Positions 14,483-23,322 of a stretch of 40,745 nucleotides of DNA are shown piece by piece. The DNA is taken from the IMG/VR virus record IMGVR_UViG_3300029927_000049, positions 1 through 40,745 of that record; one strand, 5' to 3'. The stretch's first letter is position 1, and each line of letters begins with the position of its first letter. The notes beneath the pieces were generated by a model. It made no database searches. It was not told the origin of the DNA and saw only the letters and a program-made list of their open reading frames with translations. The DNA comes from a virus. The translations under genes were made by a program, and so were the position numbers.

Positions 14483-15823
14483 TTACTGGCCAGCGTTCTT
14501 GAACAAGCCGCGCCAATCAATAACGCCAGCACCAAAGTCTAAGCGCGCCTTAATCTTGATTCCATCTACATCAAAGCCTTGCTCGGTTTCGATATAAACG
14601 CCCTCTTCGCCGGTCAAGTATGCATACTCGATGGTATCGATACGGTTAGGAGATGAGGCCAAATACCAAGAAGTCTCACTATCATCATCAAGGCGAGGCT
14701 CGACAATGATTGTGAAAGTGTTGGCGAATGGGTTAACGTCGTTAGAAGCGTTAGCAACAATTGCAGTAAGTAGCTTTTGCGCTACTGTTTCTAGTGACGC
14801 CGGAACAATCAAAAACTCAGCCATCAAGTTAAGCGGGCGAGTAGAGTTGATTCCTGTTTGTCTGCGTAACTTCTTACGCGCTTCGCTTAGTGTGGTTTCG
14901 CTAAGAGCGCCCGCTGTACCTAAGTTTTTATGCCCTGTATGGAATAACACCTTGGCATCAGACATAACCTTAGTGCCGGTAATCAATCCCCAAACGGTTG
15001 TATTTTCAAGCTCAGCAGCAGAAGCGCCGAAAGCTTGAGGAATACGTGTGAACGCATCAAGATCATCATTGATGAGCGTTTGACGGGTTAAGGACATGAT
15101 TTTACCGAACGTTTCTAGCTGATAAGCTTCGTTCGCTTCTCCCATGGTGCCGTACTTGAATTCGCCCTTTTCGTTCACTTTTTCAAGCTCTGGCGCTTCG
15201 CCTAGCTTGGCGCGGTTAACGGCTTTGAAGTCCGAGGCTGAAGTTTGGCGACAGAAAGGCATAAACGTCTTTGGCGCTGCCTCGTAGCCTTGAGATAGAG
15301 ACTTGTTAGCAACATCAGCCAGGATCGCTGGAAAGTCGCTAGTTGAATGCATTGCCTTTGCTGCAACTTCATTCGGTGACATACCTCGAATACTACCGCC
15401 GCCGCACTCAATCATTGCCTTGGCCATATCGAGAAGCGAAGCGCCTCGGAAGTCTGCGCCGCCTTCGTCGAGCTTATTCTTTGAAGGGGCCGCGCGATTC
15501 AAGATAGCATTAGTCATGCTTGCCTTGATTGCTGTGGTGTCAGTCTCTACGCGAATGTGAGAGCTAGGCACAAATGCAGCGTCTCGCTTTGCTACAGCTT
15601 CCAGTGCTTCACCGCGAGCCGCATCGATTGAAATGCCGCGATCGATCATGTTATTTACAGCATCGGCGTCTAACTTTGCTTGGCCGCCAATTTCACGAAT
15701 GGAAGCCGCTCGTTGTCGCTCTTTGGCTACTGCCTCAGTAGCTAGCGCCTTTGCTGCTTCATCTGATTTTGCTTGTGCGGCCATTGCTTTTGCTTCAGCC
15801 GCTGCTATTTCTTCAGGTGTCAT
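14483..15823 (-). CDS. Possible nested scaffold-capsid product (internal start)
   Basis: Within the fusion, ATG 15823 is preceded by a good ribosome site (AAAGGA at 15834-15839, spacing about 10). It would give a 446-residue protein beginning MTPEEIAAAEAKAM, that is the scaffold helix plus capsid domain without the protease. It starts exactly at the domain border. Lambda uses the same trick to make Nu3 from inside C. This is inference from the sequence; protein-level evidence is needed. Confidence 0.5.
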   Translation of the reverse strand: MTPEEIAAAEAKAMAAQAKSDEAAKALATEAVAKERQRAASIREIGGQAKLDADAVNNMIDRGISIDAARGEALEAVAKRDAAFVPSSHIRVETDTTAIKASMTNAILNRAAPSKNKLDEGGADFRGASLLDMAKAMIECGGGSIRGMSPNEVAAKAMHSTSDFPAILADVANKSLSQGYEAAPKTFMPFCRQTSASDFKAVNRAKLGEAPELEKVNEKGEFKYGTMGEANEAYQLETFGKIMSLTRQTLINDDLDAFTRIPQAFGASAAELENTTVWGLITGTKVMSDAKVLFHTGHKNLGTAGALSETTLSEARKKLRRQTGINSTRPLNLMAEFLIVPASLETVAQKLLTAIVANASNDVNPFANTFTIIVEPRLDDDSETSWYLASSPNRIDTIEYAYLTGEEGVYIETEQGFDVDGIKIKARLDFGAGVIDWRGLFKNAGQ

Positions 15824-16498
15824 AGTGGGTATTTCCTTTGGGTTTAAATTAACGGGCTGGGCCGCTTTTGGTGTTGATGACAAGCTTTTACGCATATCAT
15901 CGGGAACGTTGCTAAATTGATTTAGATCGATTGAGGCCGCAGCTTCTATTGCGTCGGAAATCTCATCAATGAAACCCATCTCTAACGCATCCTTTGCGCT
16001 GATCCAGGTTTCATTTCTCAACATATCTTTGATTTCATCTTCGGATAGGTTGCACTTGGCTTTGTAGATTAAAACTAGGCTATCTTCAAAGCCGTCTAAG
16101 TTGTCGGCCATCTTTCGCATTTCGTCAGCGTTGCCGCCTACGTAATTCCACGGCTTGTGAATCATTAGCCAGGCGTTAGAAGGCATGATCACCTTATCGC
16201 CTACCATTGCCACAACGGACGCCATCGAAGCTGCTAGGCCGTCGATATAAACCGTTATGTTTGCCGCTGATCGCTTTAGCGCGTTATAAATTGCCAAACC
16301 TTCTAGAATCAATCCGCCGCCTGAGTGTATGCGAACGGCTAGCTCATCTTTATTGAGATATTCAAGCTGTCTAACAACGGATTCAGCGTCTAAATCATCC
16401 CAATACTCGCCAATCTCACCGTAGAGAAGAAGCTCACCGCTGCCACTAATGCTGTTTCGGCTTGTGGTTGTGCCTACGCTATTCCGGCTTGTTTTCAT
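14483..16498 (-). CDS. Fused ClpP-like prohead protease / scaffold / major capsid protein
   Basis: A 671-residue fusion from ATG 16498, preferred because GAGG lies 9 bases upstream (upstream ATGs exist at 16525 and 16507). Residue numbers here count from 16525. Residues about 30-195 are a ClpP/S14-type protease: GLAASMAS with S100 as nucleophile, MIHKP with H123, and NETWISAKDALEMGFIDEI. The usual ClpP Asp position reads as Asn/Glu. Residues about 235-330 are a charged helical scaffold (PEEIAAAEAKAMAAQAK...). About 340-680 is a Mu/HK97-type capsid protein (RQTLINDDLDAF; FHTGHKNLG). In lambda these are separate C, Nu3 and E genes. Cleavage between domains during maturation is expected. Confidence 0.9.
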   Translation of the reverse strand: MKTSRNSVGTTTSRNSISGSGELLLYGEIGEYWDDLDAESVVRQLEYLNKDELAVRIHSGGGLILEGLAIYNALKRSAANITVYIDGLAASMASVVAMVGDKVIMPSNAWLMIHKPWNYVGGNADEMRKMADNLDGFEDSLVLIYKAKCNLSEDEIKDMLRNETWISAKDALEMGFIDEISDAIEAAASIDLNQFSNVPDDMRKSLSSTPKAAQPVNLNPKEIPTMTPEEIAAAEAKAMAAQAKSDEAAKALATEAVAKERQRAASIREIGGQAKLDADAVNNMIDRGISIDAARGEALEAVAKRDAAFVPSSHIRVETDTTAIKASMTNAILNRAAPSKNKLDEGGADFRGASLLDMAKAMIECGGGSIRGMSPNEVAAKAMHSTSDFPAILADVANKSLSQGYEAAPKTFMPFCRQTSASDFKAVNRAKLGEAPELEKVNEKGEFKYGTMGEANEAYQLETFGKIMSLTRQTLINDDLDAFTRIPQAFGASAAELENTTVWGLITGTKVMSDAKVLFHTGHKNLGTAGALSETTLSEARKKLRRQTGINSTRPLNLMAEFLIVPASLETVAQKLLTAIVANASNDVNPFANTFTIIVEPRLDDDSETSWYLASSPNRIDTIEYAYLTGEEGVYIETEQGFDVDGIKIKARLDFGAGVIDWRGLFKNAGQ

Positions 16499-17954
16499 TT
16501 TCGTCATCCTCGTAATTATCTTCAATCTGAAGGTTTCCGGCAGAAGTCGTTTTTCTTGAGTCGGAATCTAAAATTATTCCATTATCATCGAAGCGTTTAT
16601 TATCCTCGACCATCTCCTTAATAAGCGCCTCGGGCTGGTAACCGTTTTCTCGAACAGTCTCAGACCATGACTTCAATCCTCCCCTGATCGCTTTTAATTG
16701 CGCTGGTATTTCTTTGTTGGCGTCAATCATTTCTCTACGGGGCGGCGTCCATTCAAAAGTGACGCCTTTCATATCGTGACCCGCTAAAGTTGCCGCCTCA
16801 ATAAACCAATCGCCTACCTTGTGGCAAAGCTGGGGGATAATCATGTTCCACCGCCAGCGCTGTATATTTCTTGAGAACTCTATCCAGCCCATTTTGCCGC
16901 TTGAGAAGTTAACGCCACCAAGGTCGCCCGTAAGCGCTTCGTATGTGATACCGTAAGACATTGCAACCGCGTGCAGCTCAGTAGAGACAAATTCGGCATG
17001 ACCAGAAACGGAAGGAGGGGAATTAAATTTTACATCCTTACCTCCGCTAATCTGAGGAAACATGCCAGGCTCCAGCCTATCCGGCAAAACATCGCCTCTA
17101 GAATTGGGGTTTTCGCTATCCGTAATAATCCCAACTAAACACGCTGAAATTTTTTGCTGTTCAATTCTTGCGTCTTGAAAATCATCGAGCCCCTTCATTT
17201 TCATAAAGGCGGAAGCGCCGGCGGGAATACCTCTTACTTGCCCTGGGCGCTTTGCTTCGAATATATGGGCAACTTGATCAATTGGCGTTAGCTTTGAGGT
17301 TAAGGTTGTTGCACCTCTTTCGCCTGGGTGGTTCTTGTAAAGCCATAATCCAGACTTAGCGCCACCGGAAGAAAATTGAACGCCTTGTATTACGTTACTG
17401 CCGTCGGTCAAGCCGCCGTCTTTAGTGTGGTCAATGTGATCACCTTCAACGAGCTTGATTTTTAATGGTACTGCTAGACTTCTATCATTGACGGTCTGCT
17501 TAATAACAACAGCTTCGCCACTCTCGGATACTGCCGCCATTGCTAGCGCTTGAAGGCCGTAGAGGTTATGCACGCCATCAACGTCGCAAGTCTTTAACCA
17601 TTCCCGCATTAGCTTATTAGCGTTATCTTGGCGCTTTTGGTTGTCACACTTAGCCGCTGGAACTATTCCGGCACCAATTGCATTCGATACCCTCGCCTCG
17701 ATGGCTCTGGCTGCGTATGGGTTGTTGCGCACCATTTCACGCGAGCGACCACGCAAGGCAACAAGCGAGCCTCTTGTTTCAACATTCACGCTAGAATCCG
17801 AGCCTCTAACCCAAGTATTGCGCCGACCCTTTCCGGCAGCGTCGTAACCGTCTTTAGCTGTTAGCATATCCGATCTGTAGCGGGCCTGATCTCGTGCAAG
17901 CGCTCTAGTTGGCGAGAAGTAGCCAACAAGCTTATCGAACATGTTGCGACTCAT
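16479..17954 (-). CDS. Portal protein (lambda gpB family)
   Basis: A 491-residue lambda-type portal. It has the usual N-terminus (ARDQARYRSDMLTAKDGYDAAGKGRR), RGRSREMVRNNPYAARAIEARVSNAIGAGI at about 70-100, and the conserved centre YEALTGDLGGVNFSSGKMGWIEFSRNIQRWRWNMIIPQLC. It forms the dodecameric ring through which DNA enters the capsid. The acidic C-terminus (EDDENENKPE) overlaps the start of the protease-capsid gene. Confidence 0.92.
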   Translation of the reverse strand: MSRNMFDKLVGYFSPTRALARDQARYRSDMLTAKDGYDAAGKGRRNTWVRGSDSSVNVETRGSLVALRGRSREMVRNNPYAARAIEARVSNAIGAGIVPAAKCDNQKRQDNANKLMREWLKTCDVDGVHNLYGLQALAMAAVSESGEAVVIKQTVNDRSLAVPLKIKLVEGDHIDHTKDGGLTDGSNVIQGVQFSSGGAKSGLWLYKNHPGERGATTLTSKLTPIDQVAHIFEAKRPGQVRGIPAGASAFMKMKGLDDFQDARIEQQKISACLVGIITDSENPNSRGDVLPDRLEPGMFPQISGGKDVKFNSPPSVSGHAEFVSTELHAVAMSYGITYEALTGDLGGVNFSSGKMGWIEFSRNIQRWRWNMIIPQLCHKVGDWFIEAATLAGHDMKGVTFEWTPPRREMIDANKEIPAQLKAIRGGLKSWSETVRENGYQPEALIKEMVEDNKRFDDNGIILDSDSRKTTSAGNLQIEDNYEDDENENKPE

Positions 17955-18151
17955 TGGTAGCCCCTATCGAAAGTTGGCGTTGCTACAATGGCACCGTTTG
18001 AGCCTTCAAGCTCTTTTTTCATACGGTTTATAATGCGCTCCATATCTCTCAGGCTGCGGTATGTTATTTCGCGCCCGTCAACTTTTACCGAAGTCACGCC
18101 CTCATAATAGGCGTCTTCAAGTTGCTGTAGTTTGACTTTGGTAGCGGCCAT
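17951..18151 (-). CDS. gpW-like head-tail joining protein
   Basis: A 66-residue protein between terminase and portal, as lambda W. The sequence LQQLEDAYYEGVTSVKVDGREITYRSLRDMERIINRMKKEL is a close fit to the family, which plugs the portal after packaging. Its stop overlaps the portal start (ATGA). Confidence 0.85.
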   Translation of the reverse strand: MAATKVKLQQLEDAYYEGVTSVKVDGREITYRSLRDMERIINRMKKELEGSNGAIVATPTFDRGYQ

Positions 18152-18156
18152 TAATT

Positions 18157-20073
18157 TTAATTCCAGTAAGATGATGTTCTGCGTTGGGGCTCGTCGCTTG
18201 TTTCGTTTTCGTCTTCGTGCGGGGCTTCGTATTGCAGGTCTTCCAGGTCAACACCAAAATGTTGCTGCAATACTCGAACGGCTCCAGTGTTATAAACTGA
18301 GGTGTCGAACGGCTCGTTTCGTCTTCCGCCAGCATCCCAAACAACCACGCGCTTACCCTTGACGACTTTCTTGATTCTTTTTTCGTTGGTTAGATGTTTG
18401 AAATAGGTTTCGTCGAATTCATCCGATACCGGGTAATGGCAATATCCCTCGCCTGGTTCTAATATCTGTAATCGAGAAGTAATTAATTCTTTGGCGGTAT
18501 CCGTACCGATCATTGTTAAATAGACTTTCTTAGCAGTTCGCTTTCTTGGAAAGTCTGCTATTGGCTTACCGGCTTGTGAGTGACCCTTGATAGGTACAAA
18601 CCTTCTAACGCCGTGCTTCTTGCTGAATTCATAAACCTCATCGGTGTAGTGTCCACCGGAGTCTATAAAGCAAAGCCGTATATCAATTAATAGGCCGCTC
18701 GGTGTTTTAAATTGTCGCTTGAGCCGCTTGGCTAATAGTGTCCATATCTCGGAGCGGGATAGGTCGCCGTATAAACGCTCGTAACTGATTCGGTAAGATT
18801 CTTCGCCAGCAGTCCAAGCGACCACCTCTATCTCAAAGCGGTCATCCTGGGTGTCTACTGCTGCGGTTAATACGCAATTATCAATAGGCACTTCGGCTTG
18901 GTAGTGTTCGCGTCTTGCGTAGAGTGCTGCGTCTTCTAATTTTTCGCCTTCGTCTTCTTCCCACGTTTCGCCGAGGGTAGTGTTAACAAATGATTTAAGC
19001 TTTTCTTTTGATCGCTTCGCCTTGAGCCAATCCTTAACTATTCGGCTCCAGGGGCTAAAGTGTGAATGTATCGCCCAGTTGTTAAAGGTAACTGATATAG
19101 GCGTTAGTGTTATTGCTCCGCTCTCATCGTAAAAGGTGAGGCCGTCATAGGTAACCATGCCTTTTTTGCTTTTGTAGAATCCTTTGCTATCCGCTTCCAC
19201 GTAGTCTGCATAATAAAATACGCATCCATTATGGGGGCAAATGTAATGCACTGTTTCCGGCTTTTCGTCGTCGTTAACTTCGTCATTCCATGACAAGCCA
19301 TACTCTAAATCTTTGCCGCCAAACTTTAATACCTGCGGCTCTCCGCAGTGTGGACAAGGAATGTATCGTTCAAAGCTTTGTGACGCTTCCGCCGCTGCGT
19401 CCTCTATCTGGCAAACGCCGCGAATACCTGGCGTGCTACCGCGTATCGATTTTCTAAACACCGAACCCTCAAGGCGCTTGTCGCCTAAGAAGGTGGCTGA
19501 GCCCTCTTTCTCAATATCAGAATCAAACTTAGAAAGCTCATCGTATATCGCTACATCAACGGATCGCTCTCGATAGTTCTTAGCAGCCTTGCCGCCGAGC
19601 AAATGTAAAACCCTGTGATTAGCAAATGTCTTGCACTCGATGACGTTGTTTTTATGCTTCTTATCTAACCAGGGGAACATTGAGCGCAATATCCCAACAT
19701 CTCTTAGCATTGGGTCAATATGCTTTTTAGAGAACGCATCCCGCGCACCATCATCAGGTTGCCATGCGATAACGTTTCTTTTCTTATGCTCAATGAAGTA
19801 GCCAATCGCGCAAGCAAGGAGCTTTGTATAGCCGACCCTAGCCGACTTGACCCAGTTAACCTCGTCAATCTCGTCGTTGCCCATCGCGTTTAGTATTGCG
19901 ATTTGATAAGGAACCGTTTTCCACTTGCCCTCAATGTAAGAGGATTCTGCCGACATATAAAAATTGGCGTCAGCGTGTTCTACTGCTGTCATTGGCGGGG
20001 GCGCAAAGAGGACGCCGACCCCCTTCTTAATTGCCGCTTTAAATTTTACCCTCTGATTGCTCGATAACATCAT
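18157..20073 (-). CDS. Terminase large subunit (lambda gpA family)
   Basis: A 638-residue packaging motor and nuclease. Walker A is KSARVGYTK (76-84), identical in style to lambda gpA, and Walker B is VAIYDE (174-179). A four-cysteine zinc site (C240, C243, C279, C284) follows. The nuclease domain starts near AAVDTQDDRFEIEVVAW (D407), with a later FIDSGGH. This family cuts at cos, so a cos site is expected nearby. The start overlaps the small subunit by 35 bases; two ATGs are adjacent. Confidence 0.93.
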   Translation of the reverse strand: MMLSSNQRVKFKAAIKKGVGVLFAPPPMTAVEHADANFYMSAESSYIEGKWKTVPYQIAILNAMGNDEIDEVNWVKSARVGYTKLLACAIGYFIEHKKRNVIAWQPDDGARDAFSKKHIDPMLRDVGILRSMFPWLDKKHKNNVIECKTFANHRVLHLLGGKAAKNYRERSVDVAIYDELSKFDSDIEKEGSATFLGDKRLEGSVFRKSIRGSTPGIRGVCQIEDAAAEASQSFERYIPCPHCGEPQVLKFGGKDLEYGLSWNDEVNDDEKPETVHYICPHNGCVFYYADYVEADSKGFYKSKKGMVTYDGLTFYDESGAITLTPISVTFNNWAIHSHFSPWSRIVKDWLKAKRSKEKLKSFVNTTLGETWEEDEGEKLEDAALYARREHYQAEVPIDNCVLTAAVDTQDDRFEIEVVAWTAGEESYRISYERLYGDLSRSEIWTLLAKRLKRQFKTPSGLLIDIRLCFIDSGGHYTDEVYEFSKKHGVRRFVPIKGHSQAGKPIADFPRKRTAKKVYLTMIGTDTAKELITSRLQILEPGEGYCHYPVSDEFDETYFKHLTNEKRIKKVVKGKRVVVWDAGGRRNEPFDTSVYNTGAVRVLQQHFGVDLEDLQYEAPHEDENETSDEPQRRTSSYWN

Positions 20074-20554
20074 CTATGGCTTGATCTATATACTCATCAA
20101 GCTTCGCGGCCTCGTTTTGGTGTTTGATCATTTCCGATTGAATAGAATCGATCACCCGCTTATCTAGCTCGGGGTGTTTGCGCTTTAGATTCAAGGGGAG
20201 CGCGGTTAATATTCCGCTGACTTGGATTAATATTTTTGCTAGAACTTCTTGTGCGATTTCTACCGGAATGCTCCGGCCTTCAAGGATGTCGTTTTTTAAT
20301 TCTTGGGAGATTCGCTGAGCTTTTACCAATCCTGCGCGCTCGTCTTCCAGGTCGATTGAGCCTGGGGGCGCTTCCGCATTACTGGAGCCATGCTTTGCCT
20401 GGTTGCGTAAGTAGCTAATGTAAGCCATTCGGCATGCGTCAACGTCTAACCCGCCAGCACCTTTAGACCCTGGTAACACTGAGCTAGAGAGAAGATTCCT
20501 AACTTGCCTATCTGAGATATCTAGGTGACTGGCAATTTCTTTTTGTTTTGCCAT
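20039..20554 (-). CDS. Terminase small subunit (Nu1-like)
   Basis: A 171-residue protein upstream of the large subunit. A winged-helix DNA-binding N-terminus (KQKEIASHLDISDRQVRNLLSSSVLPGSKGAGGLDVDACRMAYISYL) is followed by a helical dimerisation region and a terminal helix that would bind gpA. It recognises cos-adjacent DNA in the family. It is the first gene of the head operon. Confidence 0.85.
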   Translation of the reverse strand: MAKQKEIASHLDISDRQVRNLLSSSVLPGSKGAGGLDVDACRMAYISYLRNQAKHGSSNAEAPPGSIDLEDERAGLVKAQRISQELKNDILEGRSIPVEIAQEVLAKILIQVSGILTALPLNLKRKHPELDKRVIDSIQSEMIKHQNEAAKLDEYIDQAIDDVIEQSEGKI

Positions 20555-20762
20555 TTTGCTTTTACCGAGAAGAGGAACCGGAAACGGGTTTTGACTTGGG
20601 TCGTATATAAAGAAAGCACGAGGTTCGAATTACCCTTATTGGGCTGTAGCCGCCGGAGTACCTTTTATGATCAATCTGAGCACTATACGTACAGAAACCC
20701 GACATAATGACCACAAACTGTACAATTTATGCTGATTAGATGTATAAATGATCAATCCCTCA
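20555..20762. other. cos: Non-coding region, candidate cos
   Basis: About 200 bases without a gene lie upstream of the small terminase, where lambda has cos. On the minus strand GGCGGCTAC (complement of 20646-20654) resembles the lambda cosN core GGCGGCGAC at 8 of 9 positions. An AT-rich stretch with possible bend or binding sites flanks it. The exact nick positions cannot be read from sequence. Confidence 0.35.
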
Positions 20763-21494
20763 CTACTTGCGGCGCTTCTGTGTTGCTAATGCCTTCTTGA
20801 ATGCTTGGTCTAATTGATATTCCCATTGACCCTCGAACTCCTTCTTAGCCACGCCGTGGAAGTCGTAACGCTTCTTGTATCGGGTACGCTTAACAAAGAT
20901 CATTACCGGAAAGATGCCGCCATTACCTCTATTAACCGCCCATATACCGCCTGGCTTACCGTCTTTAGCATCGAGCTGTATGAATCGCGCCTTAGTGCCT
21001 CGCTTGCCTACCTTAGTGTTTTGGTATCGATCACGCTGAGCGTTTGAGAAGGAAAGAATCTGATTGATTTGACCCTTGCTCATGTTGCCGTATCTATCTA
21101 TGCGCGCTCGCTTACCTGGTATGGCTTGATATCCCCGAGGTAATAGGCCGCGTGCTTGCATCAACACCTCAAAGCCTTTCTGCCTACGCTCGCCGCCTTC
21201 AATCTGAGGGGCCAAGTATTTGTCTGCTGGGTTCTTCGTCTTAACCGCCCAATCAATCAGCCATACCTTAGCTTGCAACCTATCCTTTCTTGCTGGCTTG
21301 ACGTATACAGCGTTCTTGGTGAATCGTGTGGGGCGATCAAACACCTTTTTGATTTCTTCTACTTCTTCTTTCTGTACGGCCTGCGCTGTTCTTGTTAGTG
21401 CCAAAGCTGTTGCGAAAGGTATCTGGTTTTTTTCTAGATTGGTGAGGTCTTTGGCCAGCTCATCGATATCATGCTGAATAGGAAAGAATTCCAT
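20763..21494 (-). CDS. Minor tail protein (gpZ-like), tentative
   Basis: A 243-residue basic protein. The N-terminus (LEKNQIPFATALALTRTAQAVQKEEVEEIKKVFDRPTRFTKNAVYVKPARK) resembles lambda gpZ-type and related tail-completion proteins, which begin with an alanine/lysine helix leading into basic strands. The C-terminus is also lysine-rich. In lambda Z lies between FII and U; here the gene lies upstream of the terminase, across the cos candidate. Moderate confidence only. Confidence 0.5.
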   Translation of the reverse strand: MEFFPIQHDIDELAKDLTNLEKNQIPFATALALTRTAQAVQKEEVEEIKKVFDRPTRFTKNAVYVKPARKDRLQAKVWLIDWAVKTKNPADKYLAPQIEGGERRQKGFEVLMQARGLLPRGYQAIPGKRARIDRYGNMSKGQINQILSFSNAQRDRYQNTKVGKRGTKARFIQLDAKDGKPGGIWAVNRGNGGIFPVMIFVKRTRYKKRYDFHGVAKKEFEGQWEYQLDQAFKKALATQKRRK

Positions 21495-21838
21495 CAGATA
21501 TGCCCGGGCACCAACTTAACCGCACCGAACCACGTATAATCCTCCCCCGCTATTGTTACCTGAATCTCTATCTTTGCCGTTAATAGTATCGGGCTGGTAA
21601 TCTCTGCGGTAGTGGCCTTGGGGATGCTAATAACAATAACCCCAGCCGCCCAACTTGAGCCGTCATCGCTATCACTTAGCGCAACAGGCGAACACAAACG
21701 CTCGGTGTGATCTGCGCTAACGATTGCAGCATAGATAGCACTAGCCGCGCTAACATCATAAGCGCCACTAGGATCACCAGACTTCAGGGTAGCAGCACGC
21801 TTAAACGTGTCGCCTATTACGAGGATAGGTGTAGTCAT
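21494..21838 (-). CDS. Small virion protein, beta-sandwich type
   Basis: A protein of about 114 residues from ATG 21838, which sits one base after the upstream stop (TAA-T-ATG); a longer frame from 21862 exists. The pattern GDTFKRAATL...SAASAIYAAIVS...GVIVISIPKATTAEI resembles small beta-sandwich domains found with phage fibres. It is probably a virion accessory protein. No family named with certainty. Confidence 0.55.
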   Translation of the reverse strand: MTTPILVIGDTFKRAATLKSGDPSGAYDVSAASAIYAAIVSADHTERLCSPVALSDSDDGSSWAAGVIVISIPKATTAEITSPILLTAKIEIQVTIAGEDYTWFGAVKLVPGHI

Positions 21839-21839
21839 A

Positions 21840-22202
21840 TTAAGACGGGTCAGCCAACTCAATTTTCCAGCTTGGGAATGTCATGGTATTACCGCTCGTT
21901 AACGCTTGGCTAGTACAGGTCGTGACATACAAAAGGTCTGTACCATCACAAACGGCAATGTGATTAGCTGTACCGTCAGCATCAACAGTTACGCCGGTCT
22001 TTTCTGCAACAGTTAATTTGCGCCCCGAAGTATCACCATCAGCTATTACAAAATTACCGCCTACCATGGCCACATCAGCCAAAGCCGCCGCAATTGCCGC
22101 CGCTCTATCTGCTGGCTCTGAACTACAGGCATACTGAATATTACCGCCTGCCACGATAGCAAGCGCGCCATCTAGCATAATGTTGGGAGAGACTTTACTC
22201 AT
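21840..22202 (-). CDS. Hypothetical virion protein, 120 aa
   Basis: A 120-residue protein rich in Ala, Gly and Thr (MSKVSPNIMLDGALAIVAGGN...). Two cysteines near CDGTDLLYVTTCTSQALTSGNTMTFP. It is located between the repeat fibre and the small beta-sandwich gene, so a structural role is likely. No enzyme motif. Confidence 0.55.
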   Translation of the reverse strand: MSKVSPNIMLDGALAIVAGGNIQYACSSEPADRAAAIAAALADVAMVGGNFVIADGDTSGRKLTVAEKTGVTVDADGTANHIAVCDGTDLLYVTTCTSQALTSGNTMTFPSWKIELADPS

Positions 22203-22212
22203 TGCTATTTCC

Positions 22213-23316
22213 TTAGAAAGTTAAGATTCTATTTTCTGATTCAATCGTTAAAACTCTGCGCTCTGCCTCAATCGCCATCACTCTATTAAATGGCGCGCTC
22301 ACCTCTAATTCACCTTCATACAAGAAAGGCGAACTACTACCTAGTGAATGCTGAGCGTCGAATACTTCGATTAGGTGTAATTGAGTTAACGCTAAATTAT
22401 CGCTACTAAGTGCGCTTGCTGCGTCTTGAATAGCTAGCGTGTAATACTGTGATAATGTCGGTGTTGTCGCCGTGTGAGCGTGAGAGCATGAATTAATGCT
22501 TAGCTCTACATCAACCGATAAACTGACATTGGTTGCTGTGTGGCTATGCGTAGCGTCATTAACGCTTATATTGTGTTTCTGCTCTAACGTTAAATTATCC
22601 GAACTAACGCTATGTGCTGCACTGTGTATCGGTAACGTACCGGCGACAGCTAAAACTACATTCTCTGCACTGTGATTGTGAGTGCTTGAGCTTATGCTTA
22701 ATTCTGAGTGCTGAGATAACGCTAAATTGTCACTTGATAGACTATGCGCTACATCGTTAATCGATAACGTTGAAAACTGAGCTAATGCTAGGTTATCGGC
22801 GCTATGTCCATGCGCTGCGCTATCAATTGCCAGTGTAACGAATTGAGCTAATGCTAAATTATCAGAGCTTAGGCTGTGCGTTGCGCCTTGTATTGCAAGC
22901 GATCCAGCAACCGAAAGCGTTACGTTATCGCTTATTGTGCTGTGCGCTGAATTGGCAACCGTTAAAACGTGGTTTTGCGTTAACGTTACAGAATCAGCTA
23001 AATGGGCATGCTGTGAATTGTTGGCCGTTATTACATGATTTTGTAGTAAGGCTGCCAGGTCACTTGTAAGCGCGTGACTTGCATCTTGTACGCTTAGCGT
23101 GTAATTCTGCGTTAGTGTTAATGAGTCGCTAGTTAGTGCGTGTGCTGCGCTGTTAATCGCTATTGTGTGCGACTGTGTTAATGCAAGGTTATCTGAGCTT
23201 AGGCTATGCGCTGAATTGGCTATTACTAACTCTGTAGTACCGCCACCACTCGGAGCATCCCAAGGGGCGCTTATATCACCTCTAGCCGTATAACCTTTTG
23301 GGTTAAAACCTCCCAT
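22213..23316 (-). CDS. Fibre-like protein with 22-residue tandem repeats
   Basis: A 367-residue protein. A short N-terminus (GGFNPKGYTARGDISAPW) leads into about 14 tandem repeats with an exact 22-residue period, of the form LxIxxAxHSLSSDNLALTQ. A histidine in the middle is present in nearly every unit. The unrepeated C-terminus (APFNRVMAIEAERRVLTIESENRILTF) looks like a strand-rich cap. The regular period suggests a solenoid or triple-stranded fibre shaft. Neighbours are fibre-type genes. Similar His-containing repeats occur in unnamed phage proteins, from general knowledge. Confidence 0.75.
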   Translation of the reverse strand: MGGFNPKGYTARGDISAPWDAPSGGGTTELVIANSAHSLSSDNLALTQSHTIAINSAAHALTSDSLTLTQNYTLSVQDASHALTSDLAALLQNHVITANNSQHAHLADSVTLTQNHVLTVANSAHSTISDNVTLSVAGSLAIQGATHSLSSDNLALAQFVTLAIDSAAHGHSADNLALAQFSTLSINDVAHSLSSDNLALSQHSELSISSSTHNHSAENVVLAVAGTLPIHSAAHSVSSDNLTLEQKHNISVNDATHSHTATNVSLSVDVELSINSCSHAHTATTPTLSQYYTLAIQDAASALSSDNLALTQLHLIEVFDAQHSLGSSSPFLYEGELEVSAPFNRVMAIEAERRVLTIESENRILTF

Positions 23317-23322
23317 TCAAAA

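Noticed and set aside
20580-20625. Plus-strand promoter TTGACT...TATAAA
   Set aside because: The two elements are only 9 bases apart and no plus-strand gene follows.
22851-23069. Plus-strand ORF opposite the repeat fibre
   Set aside because: It is antisense to the tandem repeats, which make long open frames by their composition.
22213-23316. CRISPR-like or minisatellite DNA
   Set aside because: The 66-base period is conserved at protein level with synonymous and other changes in the DNA, so it is a coding repeat.
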